Assembly: GCA_031841125.1 (NCBI GenBank) | Contig: CM063112.1 | Span: forward strand, 59,325,722 to 59,389,721 | Length of the DNA stretch: 64,000 nucleotides | Source of the DNA: Acanthococcus lagerstroemiae | Taxonomy: Eukaryota > Arthropoda > Insecta > Hemiptera > Eriococcidae | Reading direction: 5' to 3' | In this document: positions 12,437-23,452 of the stretch, in pieces | Numbering within the stretch: the stretch's first letter is position 1 | How the letters are laid out: each line of letters opens with the position of its first letter | Made by a program: the position numbers and the translations under genes | The notes under the pieces: generated by a model | What the model was told of the DNA's origin: nothing | The model's database searches: none | Seen by the model: only the letters and a program-made list of their open reading frames with translations

Positions 12437-13189
12437 TCTGAAGTCCAAACACTAAATATAGACGACAAATGAAAGATTGCATTACTTTTGCACTGTCTTT
12501 GCACCCATAGCCTGTGTTACTAATAAAATTTACGCACCTTTGATAGCCGCGTTTATTTCTGACTTCAGTAGTTAGGCTCAGCCTGATCTTAGTTTCGATA
12601 ATCTGGAATCATAGAAGCGATTAGAGATTAACTGAAGAAATTCTTCCAAATGTGTGGGGAGGAATTCCAGTCTTGATAACTCTAATTCTGCTAACTGGCG
12701 AGAATCTTAAATTCGATAAGCAAAAAACACAAAAATGATAGATATCTAGGTAAAGGTCGGCAGTTTTCAGATTTTGTCAACTACAGATCCAAAATTTTGC
12801 TAGATTCTCATACTGCTCAAAATGTCTGAGGGAAAGCTTCCCCATACCTCCTTCCACGGGTCATGTAAGCTCAACTTCAGCAATTTCAAATTGTCACATA
12901 ATTTTTCAGATCATGAGAGTCACTATATGCAGTGAGGTTGTGTGGTTTTTTGTTGCGGGGGAGTGATGGAAATTTCTCTCTGTGAATACCTAGGTGAACT
13001 GCGTATTAAGTATTGAATTCAAAACCAAAGTGTTTTGTAGTCAGTCAAGAAAAGATTTGAAATGAAACTAAAAAAGCACACGAGCCAAATTCTGGAATAT
13101 ATTACATGGACATCACCCTGATTACTGCTTTAAAACTCCCATTGAATCCCGCCATGTCGATTAAATTGGACAAAAATCAGTTCTTGTTT

Positions 13190-13850
13190 CATCAACTATG
13201 GCCGATAATACAATATGGGTCAAATAAAAAATTGAAGCTCATCAAATTCGTAATATTTCCTTCAGAGTGCCACACAATGGCGTCAAATTTGGCTCCCTTT
13301 TTCATCATACCTTAAGACAGGGCTTCCCTACTGGCACAAATATTGTTTTTATTTTGTCTTTTCTGATTTCATGGGGTTATGACCACAAAAGGGTTTAAAT
13401 TTTACATTCGCCTAATTCCCTACTTCCCCACCTTTTCATTCCCCGCAACATTTTTGTCTCCCGCCCCCACTTACTCGATGTTACTCCTTTGAAATTGTGT
13501 TTTGATGACGCCACGACGGGCGTAGCGAGAGGGTGTGCAAGGGATATGACCCACACTCCCAGGAATTTTCGGAGTTAACATTTCTCGGTAAATTCGACCA
13601 TATTTTTATTATAATTGATTTTGCTCGTGCAGCCATAGTTGACGAATTAAAAAAGAGGAAGAAAAGAATAAAACAAATGTTTTCTGTCTTTAAAGATCAG
13701 GGGCGACCGGCCATTGGAATTGAGGGTGGACTTCAAATTGAGTTCCCCGTTCTGTCCGTTTCACGTGTTGCACAATACGAGTTGAAATAATTTTAAAACC
13801 AACTTAGGCGACCCCGAAAACACCTATATTTGATGTCTATATAATATTTT
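13190..13850. repeat. dispersed repeat, copy 2 (first copy 100-570)
   Basis: Longer version of the repeat at 100-570. About 190 extra bases sit at 13570-13760. An 85-codon frame spans 13533-13790 but is disrupted in the other copy, so it is not called as a gene. Confidence 0.6.
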
Positions 13851-14750
13851 TATGATATTTTTGACCATGACCCACCGGTGGAACGTATGGTGATGCACGC
13901 ATGCCAAAGTGGCTCTCCAGACACCGCGTTTCTGGTCCCAGAAGCTACCCTTTCAAGTATCGCATCAGTGACTAGAAGGTCTGAATCTCTCTTGGTGGAG
14001 TGTATGGCGATAACCCCTACCCCTAGACATCACAGGTTTCAAGATAGATTCAAAATTATATCAAAAATGAGTCAAATCATTACCGAAACCTACGAGTATA
14101 AAGTGGTATATACGAAGTATTTTTCTTTTATTCTCAATCTCAGCTCTTGCCCTCCCCCAGCACCACACTTATCAAAATAAGAATCGAAGTAATCAAAACT
14201 GAATTCAGTGAACATGAAAATTCTATATTTGATATCTACATAGTATTTAGTCAAATTTTTTCGCAGTCCCCACCTTTGGTGCCACGATTTTCAATTTTTA
14301 GGTCCAAACTGGTACTTATTAAAAACGAGTTCAGTGACTCCTAAAATCCGAAAAGTGGTACATATATGTATTTATCTATCAGTTTATCCTCCCTTGCATA
14401 CAGGTTACCCTAATTATCTGCAAGAAAGCATTACATGACTTAAAATTAGGTCTCGTACATATAACTTTAACATGTATGATTAAATGAGCACTTTTCTCGC
14501 CGCCCCCCTACCTACTCCACCACTTACACCACATTTACATCGCAGCCATACATACTCAATAACCATCACCACATCCTCTCCAGCCCATACAATCCAGCAC
14601 CCACCACTCCAGTTTACATAATGAACACCTATCAGGTACTCGCACTCCGACATTTTCCTTTTATCTTTGAAGCCTCTAAAGTCATTGTCTTAGTTTCTTT
14701 AGCAGCTCTATTCTACCCTCCCACCGGGCATTGACGGGGTACTCAAAAGG

Positions 14751-15007
14751 GTCCCGTTGAAGATTTTGATGTGCGTATCCAAGTGGAACGCATTCGGAAA
14801 ACCACTTCCACTACTACATTGATGAGCTCTGTATATAAAACGAGGTTAGATGCAAGAGTGGTAGTAAAGATACGTCGTCGGCGTAGCGATTCCATGCGCG
14901 TGCGTTTTCTTTGAAAAGACAAAAGGTCGTAGTGGCATTTCCACTCTAATACGTGTACGCAGCGCAACTAGATTTTCATGTTTTTAGTGGGAAAATCTTC
15001 AACGGGG
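14751..15007. mobile_element. small MITE-like element with 15-bp inverted ends
   Basis: CCCGTTGAAGATTTT starts near 14752 and its inverse AAAATCTTCAACGGG ends near 15005, giving a ~255-bp unit. No clear target duplication was seen. The right half (14892-15006) is almost identical, inverted, to 29265-29379, which suggests recent mobility. Confidence 0.55.
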
Positions 15008-15529
15008 TAGTTTCTGGGTCTAGAGATGCGGTGTCTCAGGGGCCACTTTGTCATGCGTGCATCGCCATATGTCCCATCACACCAATCATCTCTATTCTAC
15101 CTTTTGGATCAACAAGCCTATATTCTTTTTCTCTTCTGAGAAACTGATTCGATAATATTAGCCGTCTCAGTATTGATGAATGTTTGTGAATTTTTATTTT
15201 GGTCCTAGTTATGTGTGGAACATTGAGACCGAGCAGTTTGAGATTCGAATTTTATTCAAAATGGTTGGGTCACCAAATTTATTACAGAGCAAGTTTTACT
15301 AATCAATAAAATAGATGATACATTTCTTCAAGTAGAAAGAGATTGGTTTCGGTATCCCTTTAGTATAACTTTTCATACATCAACTCCATGTGGTAATATG
15401 TTGTACACAAATTTCAGAAATCGTTCTCGAATTTGTTTTACCTGGTGATTTATATCGATAGTAAGTATTTACAGGCCAAACTGAAGAAGGACATACGAGG
15501 ATACTTATGTAGTATATTTTTCGCCAGGG

Positions 15530-15800
15530 AGGTAGCGAAGAGTTTTTCCTGGGTAGGGGCTCCTAAAAAGAAACCTTTTGACTTGTTAAATTTTTTCAAC
15601 TTTTGATTCATCTATTAAAATTTTCCAACTCCGGTGTGGAGGCTTGGGGAGATAAGTTGCCTCCCGTGTCCTCCCTTATTTTCGTCCCGGTAAAGAACAT
15701 AAAAGTACAACTTACCATCCAGTTTTCCAAACTTATAATTGGAATGGTAAATTTTCTCAGCTGCTGAGTGAAAAATTCCTATAGGAGGGGAGGGGCAGCA
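15530..15800. repeat. dispersed repeat related to the hAT-like MITE at 59860-60235
   Basis: It shares blocks such as 'ccttttgacttgtt', 'tttttccaac', 'ggtaaattttc.cagctgctgagtgaaaa.ttc' and a G-rich end with 59860-60235, and 'ggaggcttgggg.' with 10208-10265. No intact ends were identified here. Confidence 0.45.
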
Positions 15801-16194
15801 TTACATTTATCAAAATAAGAGTCAAAATAATCTAAGGACTTCGAAACACCCTCAAATTCAACCTCTATATTGTATTTAGTCAATTTTCCCTGCTGTTCGG
15901 CGCTCCTGCTATGCCACTGTTTTCAACACTTGGAGTAAAAACTGTACAAAAATTGAATACCGATGTCCAGGTAATATACTTACCTATTCCAAAATTTAGT
16001 TTCCCCGTTTTTTTTCTTCTTCATTTTAGTCCATTTTCAGGTTTTCATTGACCCAACTATTAGTTCAAATGCCTCTATACTGTTTGAAGTACGTAATATT
16101 CAATTCAGACCCGCAAAAAATCCAAAAAATATTCTCATCCACTCAGCAATTTAGAATGAGTATTCAGCAATCATATCACCTACTATACTAACTG

Positions 16195-16340
16195 GAGAGG
16201 GTAATCGGGTTAGTTTGCTATTACTTTCACCATGGTTCGTTGGGTTAGAGTACTTTCTTCCCTACGTAGAAGACACATGCGGACATGAATTGTAACCAGC
16301 CACGTGTCTCACAACCCACGAGGTACACACAACGCAGTAT
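16195..16340. repeat. dispersed repeat shared with 49110-49330
   Basis: Both loci read 'ggtagtttgc.att.ctttc.ccacggtt', then an arm ending 'cacgaggt.cacac'. Similarity is moderate. The 'gtttgccattgctttcc' motif resembles the bodies of some SINE or LINE tails, but no class can be assigned. Confidence 0.35.
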
Positions 16341-16726
16341 ACATATCTTTTAGATACAGGTAGTAAGGAGCTCTGAGAGTATAATATTTGTTCCTGAGAA
16401 CTAGTGGGAGATAGCAGAGCGAGTACGCTATTTATTCATCTAAATCAGGACTGAGGTCGCTCACGAGGATATTGGCGGGTAAGAAGAAACCTATTGACTA
16501 GATTTATGATGCTGAGAATATCGAACTCGTGTAGCAAGTATATACGAAACAGATATGGTAACACTCAGCCACACAGCGAAAAGGGGCAGATATCACAAAA
16601 ACAGACGTTCCTCAACCAAAATAACAGGGCTTGTACACTTCTCTTGCTTTCTCTAGGACTAATATATCGAGGTGTGTATTTTCATTCAAGTAAAACAATA
16701 AATAATTCTGATATCTAAGTACTTAC

Positions 16727-16815
16727 TGACAGTGATCACTATCCTCATCGAGTTCTACGCCGTCAACACTGGTGCGAGGAAAGTGTTCCTTATTCAGTGT
16801 GCAACCGTTCCACTT
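16727..16815 (-). CDS. possible upstream exon of the desaturase (89 bp)
   Basis: A minus-strand block lies between a good acceptor (ttttgcag, ending at 16816) and a strong donor (GTAAGT, from 16726). Only one of its three frames is open, giving 29 codons with an acidic end (..ELDEDSDHC). It leaves two bases, and the desaturase exon at 12437 supplies one base before its ATG, so the frames would join. It could be an N-terminal extension, a 5' UTR exon or an exon of another transcript. Nothing upstream with a start codon was identified. Confidence 0.3.
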
Positions 16816-18295
16816 CTGCAAAATTTAGTTTAAATATTCACGTACATCAAGTGAACTGCAAACGATTTGCTAAACTGATAAGTACCTCAAGCATTTCGAT
16901 CTGCCGAGTCTGGTGAATGAATTGCAAATACTTACTCGAAAAATAAAGGAATGAATTGCTCGTACTAAAATTTGCAGTAATACCTAATAGGTAATTCTAT
17001 CAGGATTAGTCAAATCTTTGTCATAAAACAGAATGATATAACAAAAACCTTGTCATAAAACAGAATGATATCATACATATAACAAACTATTAAGGCAAAT
17101 AGTCTGAATTACCAAGAATGAAGGTTACTGTAGAAGATATAGTACTTCAGGCTGGTACTTTTGTGGAAGCTGATGTTTATAATAGCTGACGCGTGTTATC
17201 GAGCTTTAAGATATCGGTCTTCAACCTGCTCGGCAATAAAATTTACATTTCCACACCTAAGTGAAGCCTTCATTACTGACCAATTACCAAGTTCATCGTG
17301 GTTCTTCAGTTCACAATAATAGTGTTAGCGTGTGATTTTTTTTTTCTTCAATTTTCTCTTGGCAAGGCATAGTACGCAATAACTATAAAAATATATTTGG
17401 AAAAACATACTTTACAATTTACTCTCTTATCTTTCGTTTTTACAAACACTTAACCTAGTAGGGAGAACTAACTACTCTCATGTGGTACTGAAGGAACTTA
17501 TATACATACGGGTTTTCAAACAAAAAACATGAAATGGTAGAATACCAAATTTTTAAAATTATGAAGAACTATAGTAATGCCTAAGGAACACGGGACCAAG
17601 ACCACTTATCCTGGAGATGAAGCTGACCCACGGGCTTCCAAATCAGGATTCTAAGGAAAATATTTAGGGGCACATTTACTACTGACACTGCAGATTATAG
17701 TCGTGGAAATTTTAAACTGGCCCTATAGGGCGTATACTGTACGTCATTTAGTTAAATGCAGCACCATCGAGAAATCGCATCTCTCAACGCATCGCGTGGT
17801 GGCGCAGTCACTTCGATAGTACTTTGTGCATCTCGACACGCCTTCCGGGCTCATCTTGAATTTTCGCGATTCTTTTTCTTTCCTCAAATTGGGTCTCTTT
17901 CACCCTCCCAAGACCTTCCACGTTCACAAAACCCACTACTGCTCTCGCTGATCACCAATAATGTGAATTGTACTTAATATGAAAGACAAAAATCATAGTA
18001 AAAACGTAACAGGAAACAAGCTACAAACTTTACGCTCATTGCAAGAGGGTTTTTGCGTAGAAGTTGGAAACTAGCAAATCGAAAAGCAACTCAATTCACT
18101 AGGTGCATTTCCCTTTACCTCTAACGTACACTTATAATGATCGACCGTTAAAATTCCAGGCTCATATTAACAAAAGTAGTTCAATGTTTTAAAAATAGGC
18201 TTCAAAAATAAATTTAAAAAATGAAGGCAATTGGGATTTTCTTTACAAAAATCCTAAAAATGACTATGACTCGCAGGTACAGGGGATTGCCGAAA

Positions 18296-20525
18296 TTAAG
18301 CCAAACCGGCGAAGAAGTCACTAGCGTTCACACCAAACGACGATGGTAAATTATTCTCTCTAGCTTTATCATTATCCTTCTTATTTTTGTCTGTTACGTG
18401 CACATCCTCGAAATATTCCACATTCCAGAAACAGACTTTATTCTCGATCGAGCAGGAAGCAAGCAACGTGCCATCTCTGTTGATGTCCAGGTATTCGACG
18501 GTACTGCTGTGCTGGCCAACGATACCAATGTGTCTCATAGGAAATAAATGCGTGGATCTGAAAATATGCGGCAATGTAACACAAATGATCAATTTTAGGC
18601 AGACGGAAATTCGCTTCCATTAGGGCGACTAATTTCTGCAAAATTCCATAAGAATCTTGCACTGTACCGAGGAAGTATGAAAGCTAATATGAAACTTATG
18701 AAATGCAAACGGATTACTTCTTGAAATTTGGGAACCCTGAAAGCTTCAATTTTTATTTGAAATATGATACATTTCAAGTCATATCACTACCAGTAGCCCG
18801 AACTCAAACTTTGGTTCACCACCCTCAGATGTAGAGGAGTCAGACGAGGCAACTGCAATACGTATTAATCTTCAAGCCTTTTGTCACGTGCGAATGTACG
18901 CATCAATAAGCCGAAATGAAGAAAAACCAGTACATGAAAACAGAACCATACCTAATGTAGCCGTTATCTAATCCAGTTATGACGATGTTTTCGGTAATTG
19001 GTATCATACAATTGATGGCATGTTTGGTTTTATCCAGTCCTGGGAACTCATCATTCCAGGAGTCAAACTGACCCCAGCTGTACAGTAATAATGATCCTAC
19101 TGATGTACCGACAGCTAATTTCGTGTTGGAGCAGAACAGCCCACTGCAGGTAATTTCAGCATCGTACGGCTCCGACTGCAATAATAACAAACTAGATCCC
19201 TGCATTTTTCCTATTTTCAACGACGTGTAATGATATAACTCAAGATGGGTAACTTCGATTTGGCGGCCATTTTACAAGGTCATAGAAGAAAGGAAATGAG
19301 GGTTAAACAAGCAGCATACGCTGCTGATATTCCTCTGTTTACGTCTATTTCGATTCCATCATCTTACTGCTCAATTTACATTCCTTTTGTACCTTCTACC
19401 ACCTCAGAAAATATCCGTCACATGGGAGTCAACGATCTAGGGTACGGTATTGAGTATAATATCTTTACTGACATACCTTGTTTATTATTCTTCTTGTGTT
19501 CATGTTTACCCCGGTGATGGTACCATCACCGGCTGTGCAAGCCAAAGTGCTACTCTCATCGATGCATCGCAACGAACTCACATAATCTTCACCAATCTTT
19601 ATCGAAAACGCCTCGTCTTTTTTTCTCCGGTCCCACACTAGAATACTTATGCATTAATTTGAGCTTGCAACAGATCATTATGGTCGATGATTCGTCGTAC
19701 TTACATTTCACAACGCCTCCGTCATCCCCGGTGCAAAACAGATTCTCGTTGATTACGAATAATGAGAAAATTGGACTCCTAAATAAAAATCGATCAGATA
19801 AACATCTATAATTCTGAAAATCTGTTTCATTTAGAACAAAAATACTTACGTATGCGCTTTGTCGTAAACATTTTTGAACTTCCCAGCATTCGACTCCGCA
19901 ATTATGATCGATTTGTCCTCCGATATGGTGTAGATCAACTCGCCGGTTTCATCGTACTCGATTTTTCGACAGCTTCCCATATGCGCCGAATACTTCAATA
20001 TTAATTCGGTTTTTTCAAAATCATAACTGTACCTGAAACGAATTCTTCAGTAGGTAGGTTCTAGGTTCTAGTCAGGTGTGATGTTTATCGAGATTATACT
20101 TACAGACAAATGTCTCCTTCCATCGTGCCCACTGCAATCACGTCGTCTGCCGGTGAAAACGAGATGTTGGTAACCACGTCGTCGTTCATAATATCTGGAG
20201 GTTGCTGTCGCTTTACCTTCTTTGCTTCCTTGATTCTTTTGATCAGATCATCTTCGTCGTTAGCCTCGCGTCCGGCACGCAGAGATCTAATGCTACTGGA
20301 GTCGGACTCGGAGTCAGCATCTTCCTCATTATCTGGTTCAAACTCTTCGTCTGATGTGTCTTCTCCTTCTTCATCAAAAGCAGAAAGAGAATCATCAGTG
20401 TCGAAGTTTTCGGGTTGTATTTCGGCTACACCGATCACAACCTCTTCATCATCGAGTTCGTTCTCGATACCATCATAATCATCATCATCGTCGTCTTTCT
20501 TGAATGCGTGTTTGCTCGAACCCAT
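18296..20525 (-). CDS. WDR55: WD repeat-containing protein 55 homologue, 6 coding exons
   Basis: A WD40 beta-propeller protein. Vertebrate WDR55 is nucleolar and supports rRNA processing, and that role is inferred here by homology. Exons are 20525-20104, 20032-19850, 19778-19705, 19637-19510, 19175-18952 and 18557-18296. Phases are consistent and the product is about 430 aa. The N-terminus is strongly acidic (D-rich run near residue 11, E/D/S-rich stretch at about 50-85), as in the family. Propeller motifs follow: VVTNISFSPADDVIAVGT, a spliced VKLWD, LACTAGDGTI, an ENIVITGLDNGYIR block, and a last blade LDINRDGTLLASCS..VCFWN. It ends FFAGLA, like family members. Exon 5 could begin at 19199 (8 more residues), which fits family length better but has a weaker acceptor. 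The start is the first ATG after an acceptor-like site at 20540. An in-frame upstream extension exists if that intron is not used. Confidence 0.88.
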
Positions 20526-21528
20526 GTTTCGAGAATCTAGACTGGAAACATAAGCTCGAGGGTTAGTTTTATTCATTTCGATTGCGGTCATGAGTTTAAG
20601 AGTTACTCTAGATAATGAGAACCCAGTGAGGTCATAAGACCTTTCATAAATACAGTTATAAGTACAGTTTTGGTTTAGAAGCTGATGCGAGAATATAGCA
20701 GATACATTCATCATACTATTCTGTTTCATAGAATAAGAGCATTAACTTAGAGGTATTATACAATATCGAGTACCACTTTTGTTAAAGATCACTGTATTAG
20801 GAGAAAACGGGAATGCAAAGACAAAAGTGATCAGGGATTTTGAAGGTACTACTGTAGTGATCCTGTCATACTGTTCGGATAAATGAGAAGAGCGCATCAT
20901 GTCATGAATAACAAACAGATGATGATTATAACTCACTCGATTATTCGATGCTAAGAGACTTCACTGAAAAATCACTCGTCAGAAGTACGAACTTCTTTTA
21001 CTAGAACGGAAATATGAAAGAATTGGAAAATACCATAATCACAATCACTAGTCTTCAAATTTCAAAATTGGATGCCATTATCACTATTACGATTTTTTCC
21101 GAAAACATTGAAAGACTGATAAATAAGGATTGAAATTCATAAAGTCCTCCGATTCTGAGAAAAAGCCTGAATCTAAGGTCCTTTTTATTGCAGTAAACGT
21201 TGTAAATAAAATTTTTTGACTTCAACGCAAGCGCAACGCGCAGGAAGGCAACGGAAATATCAGTAAGAAGAACGTAGAAAAAAAAAGATCCTTATTTCCC
21301 GCTGGTATTCGCAATTTAAGGTCTCATTTCTAAGGCAATTTGTGATGAAAATACAGTTGTTTAGCTTTGCTACAAAATACGGTACGGTTGTTTTGTCATG
21401 CAAGAAATGCAAGAGAAGGTCAAGTGACATTTTTGATAGCATAGTCTATCGCTGCTTTTCTTATTGATGCATCCCGAAAACGGAGTCACAGACTATGCCA
21501 TCATAACTCACCACTAATGTGCACGGAT

Positions 21529-21585
21529 CCGCCGCATGGTTCCGGCATGCCGCATGCGGCATCATCGCGGCATGCATTGTTCCTC
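21529..21585. promoter_or_regulatory. G/C-rich cluster of GCATGC / CCGCATG palindromes
   Basis: In AT-rich surroundings, about 55 bases contain repeated CCGCATG, GGCATGCC and GCCGCATGCGGC words, including a perfect 12-bp palindrome. The cluster sits about 1 kb upstream of the WDR55 start codon. It could be a divergent promoter element or the end of a degraded transposon. There is no direct evidence of function. Confidence 0.3.
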
Positions 21586-22119
21586 TAGAGGACTAAAATA
21601 GCCCATAATGGCTGAACGCGCTACTTTCGTTTGTAATTTGTATTAATTTTACGATTTATTGTATTGTTTAATCTGCAGAAACATGGAGAATTTTCATCAA
21701 ATTGTAAAAATTAAATCAGTGACCTCATGGGTTTCATCAGTGATCCATTAATGATTAATCAGAAGAATTCAGAAGATGAAACATTGGTTGACACTTGAGG
21801 TACCTAGATGGATGTTTGGATCAAGTGAATGAATTTCCAACAGCAGATGAACCCGGAGGTAGGTTACAGTTGCGGATCTAGAATTTCATTCTGGGAGGCG
21901 TTAAACTTCTTAAAATGCTCTGCTGAGTCACTGGGTAAGTACATGCACCAGAGTTCAGAACCCAATGTAGGACATTAACGCTAAGTTTAATAAAATAATG
22001 TAATATTGATGACAGATGATGACCCGTTTGGACAGTGCTGAAAGATGAAATTCAACTTCATAAATTTGTATTTTTACATCCAGAATACCGTATTTCTGAC
22101 TTCTGCCCTAGTGATTGTA

Positions 22120-22920
22120 TTCATCCCCGAAATATATCCACTCTATATCGCATCCAAATGAGTTAAGTATCTACCACCTGATTGGAATCCAGTGGTGTAT
22201 TATCAACCATCAGCAGATACCCTGTGATTGATAAATATGGAGATGAGCTATGTCATGAGAAATCACGATACATTTTCATGAAGTCTGCTGCAGGTAAATT
22301 AGTTATAATTTATAATCAGTTTGTTAGAGATGGAAAATACAGCTAAGAGATGATTTTAACAGATTTATTCATTGGAACGACCATGAAGTCTGTATACATT
22401 TTAAAAACATATCCGCTCTGTACCGCTAATAAATATGAGTAAGTATTTATCACACAATTGGAATCCAGTGGTGTATTATCAATCATCAACAGATACCCTG
22501 TGATTGATATACATGGAGATGAACTGTGTCACGAGAAATGATACATTTATGAAGTCTGCTGCAGGTAAGCAAGTTATAATGAGTTTGTCAGAGATAAAAA
22601 TATAGCTGTGATGATTTTAACAGATTTATTCAATGAAATAGCGATGAAGAAAACTGTATTCATTTCCAAAATATATCTGCTCTTCATGGTTTTCAAATGA
22701 GTGTGTACTACCTGTTGGAATCTAGTTATTTGTATAATCAACCATCAGTGGATACCCTGGGACTGATACACACGTAGATGAGCCATGTTATGGAAAAAGA
22801 TATATTTTTATGAAGTCTGCTGCAGGTAAGGTAGTTATAATCAGCTTGTTAGAGAGGTGAAAAATACAGCTCAGATGATTTTTACAGATCATTCATGGGA
22901 ACATCGATGAAGAAGAAAGT
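22120..22920. repeat. threefold tandem repeat, unit about 265-280 bp
   Basis: Three copies start near 22159, 22437 and 22700 at the word 'gagt.agta..ta.ca'. Each contains 'tggaatc.agt', 'tatcaaccatcag.ggatacc', 'gatgagc.atgt', 'atgaagtctgctgcaggtaa', 'agttataat' and 'ttttaacag/ttttacag'. Every copy therefore keeps a donor-like CAG|GTAA and an acceptor-like TTTTNACAG on the plus strand. All plus-strand frames have stops. It is either a plain tandem duplication or repeated exons of a non-coding RNA. Confidence 0.75.
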
Positions 22921-23452
22921 TGAGATTCAGAATAAAAGTTTTTTTTACCTGACATTGCGAAGAAGTTATTTCAACAAAGAACGTTTCAAGTTAGTATCTT
23001 TATGATTTTTACATTATATTGCTGTGTATGTAAGTAAAAAATTATTACATGTTGAATATAATTTTAGTAAATGCTGTGGTTCTACTATTTTCTCTGAGGT
23101 TGTCATATGAAATTGAATTCAGTTGAATGAGAGTTCTAACCATCCATTGAATATTTTCTTACTTTTTGTTTAATCAAGTGTATTACAAAACCAATGAAAA
23201 TAGTTGAACGAGGTACAGGGATTGCACTTTTTTCCTTCCTTTCTTGATTGGCGATTTCATGTCAAATTTCTGGGTACTGAGATTTATATTCGTTGAAAAT
23301 ACCTACCTTATTTTACATGAAATCAAGGTAATGTAATCAATAAATGTATCCAGTGAAGGACTAATTAAGAACTATATTTATAACTAGCGATTTGTTAACG
23401 TACCTAACTTATACAAATAATTTGGACATGATAAACTAAATCATATTTTTAA

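Noticed and set aside
13533..13790. 85-codon frame in the dispersed repeat
   Set aside because: The related copy at 100-570 does not keep the frame and no known domain is visible.
20110..20478. 122-codon plus-strand Ser/Thr-rich frame
   Set aside because: It is the antisense of the acidic D/E-rich first exon of WDR55, which automatically gives S-rich reverse frames.
22120..22920. CRISPR-like array
   Set aside because: The repeats are ~270-bp diverged tandem units with no constant short repeat and spacer pattern, in an animal-type genome.
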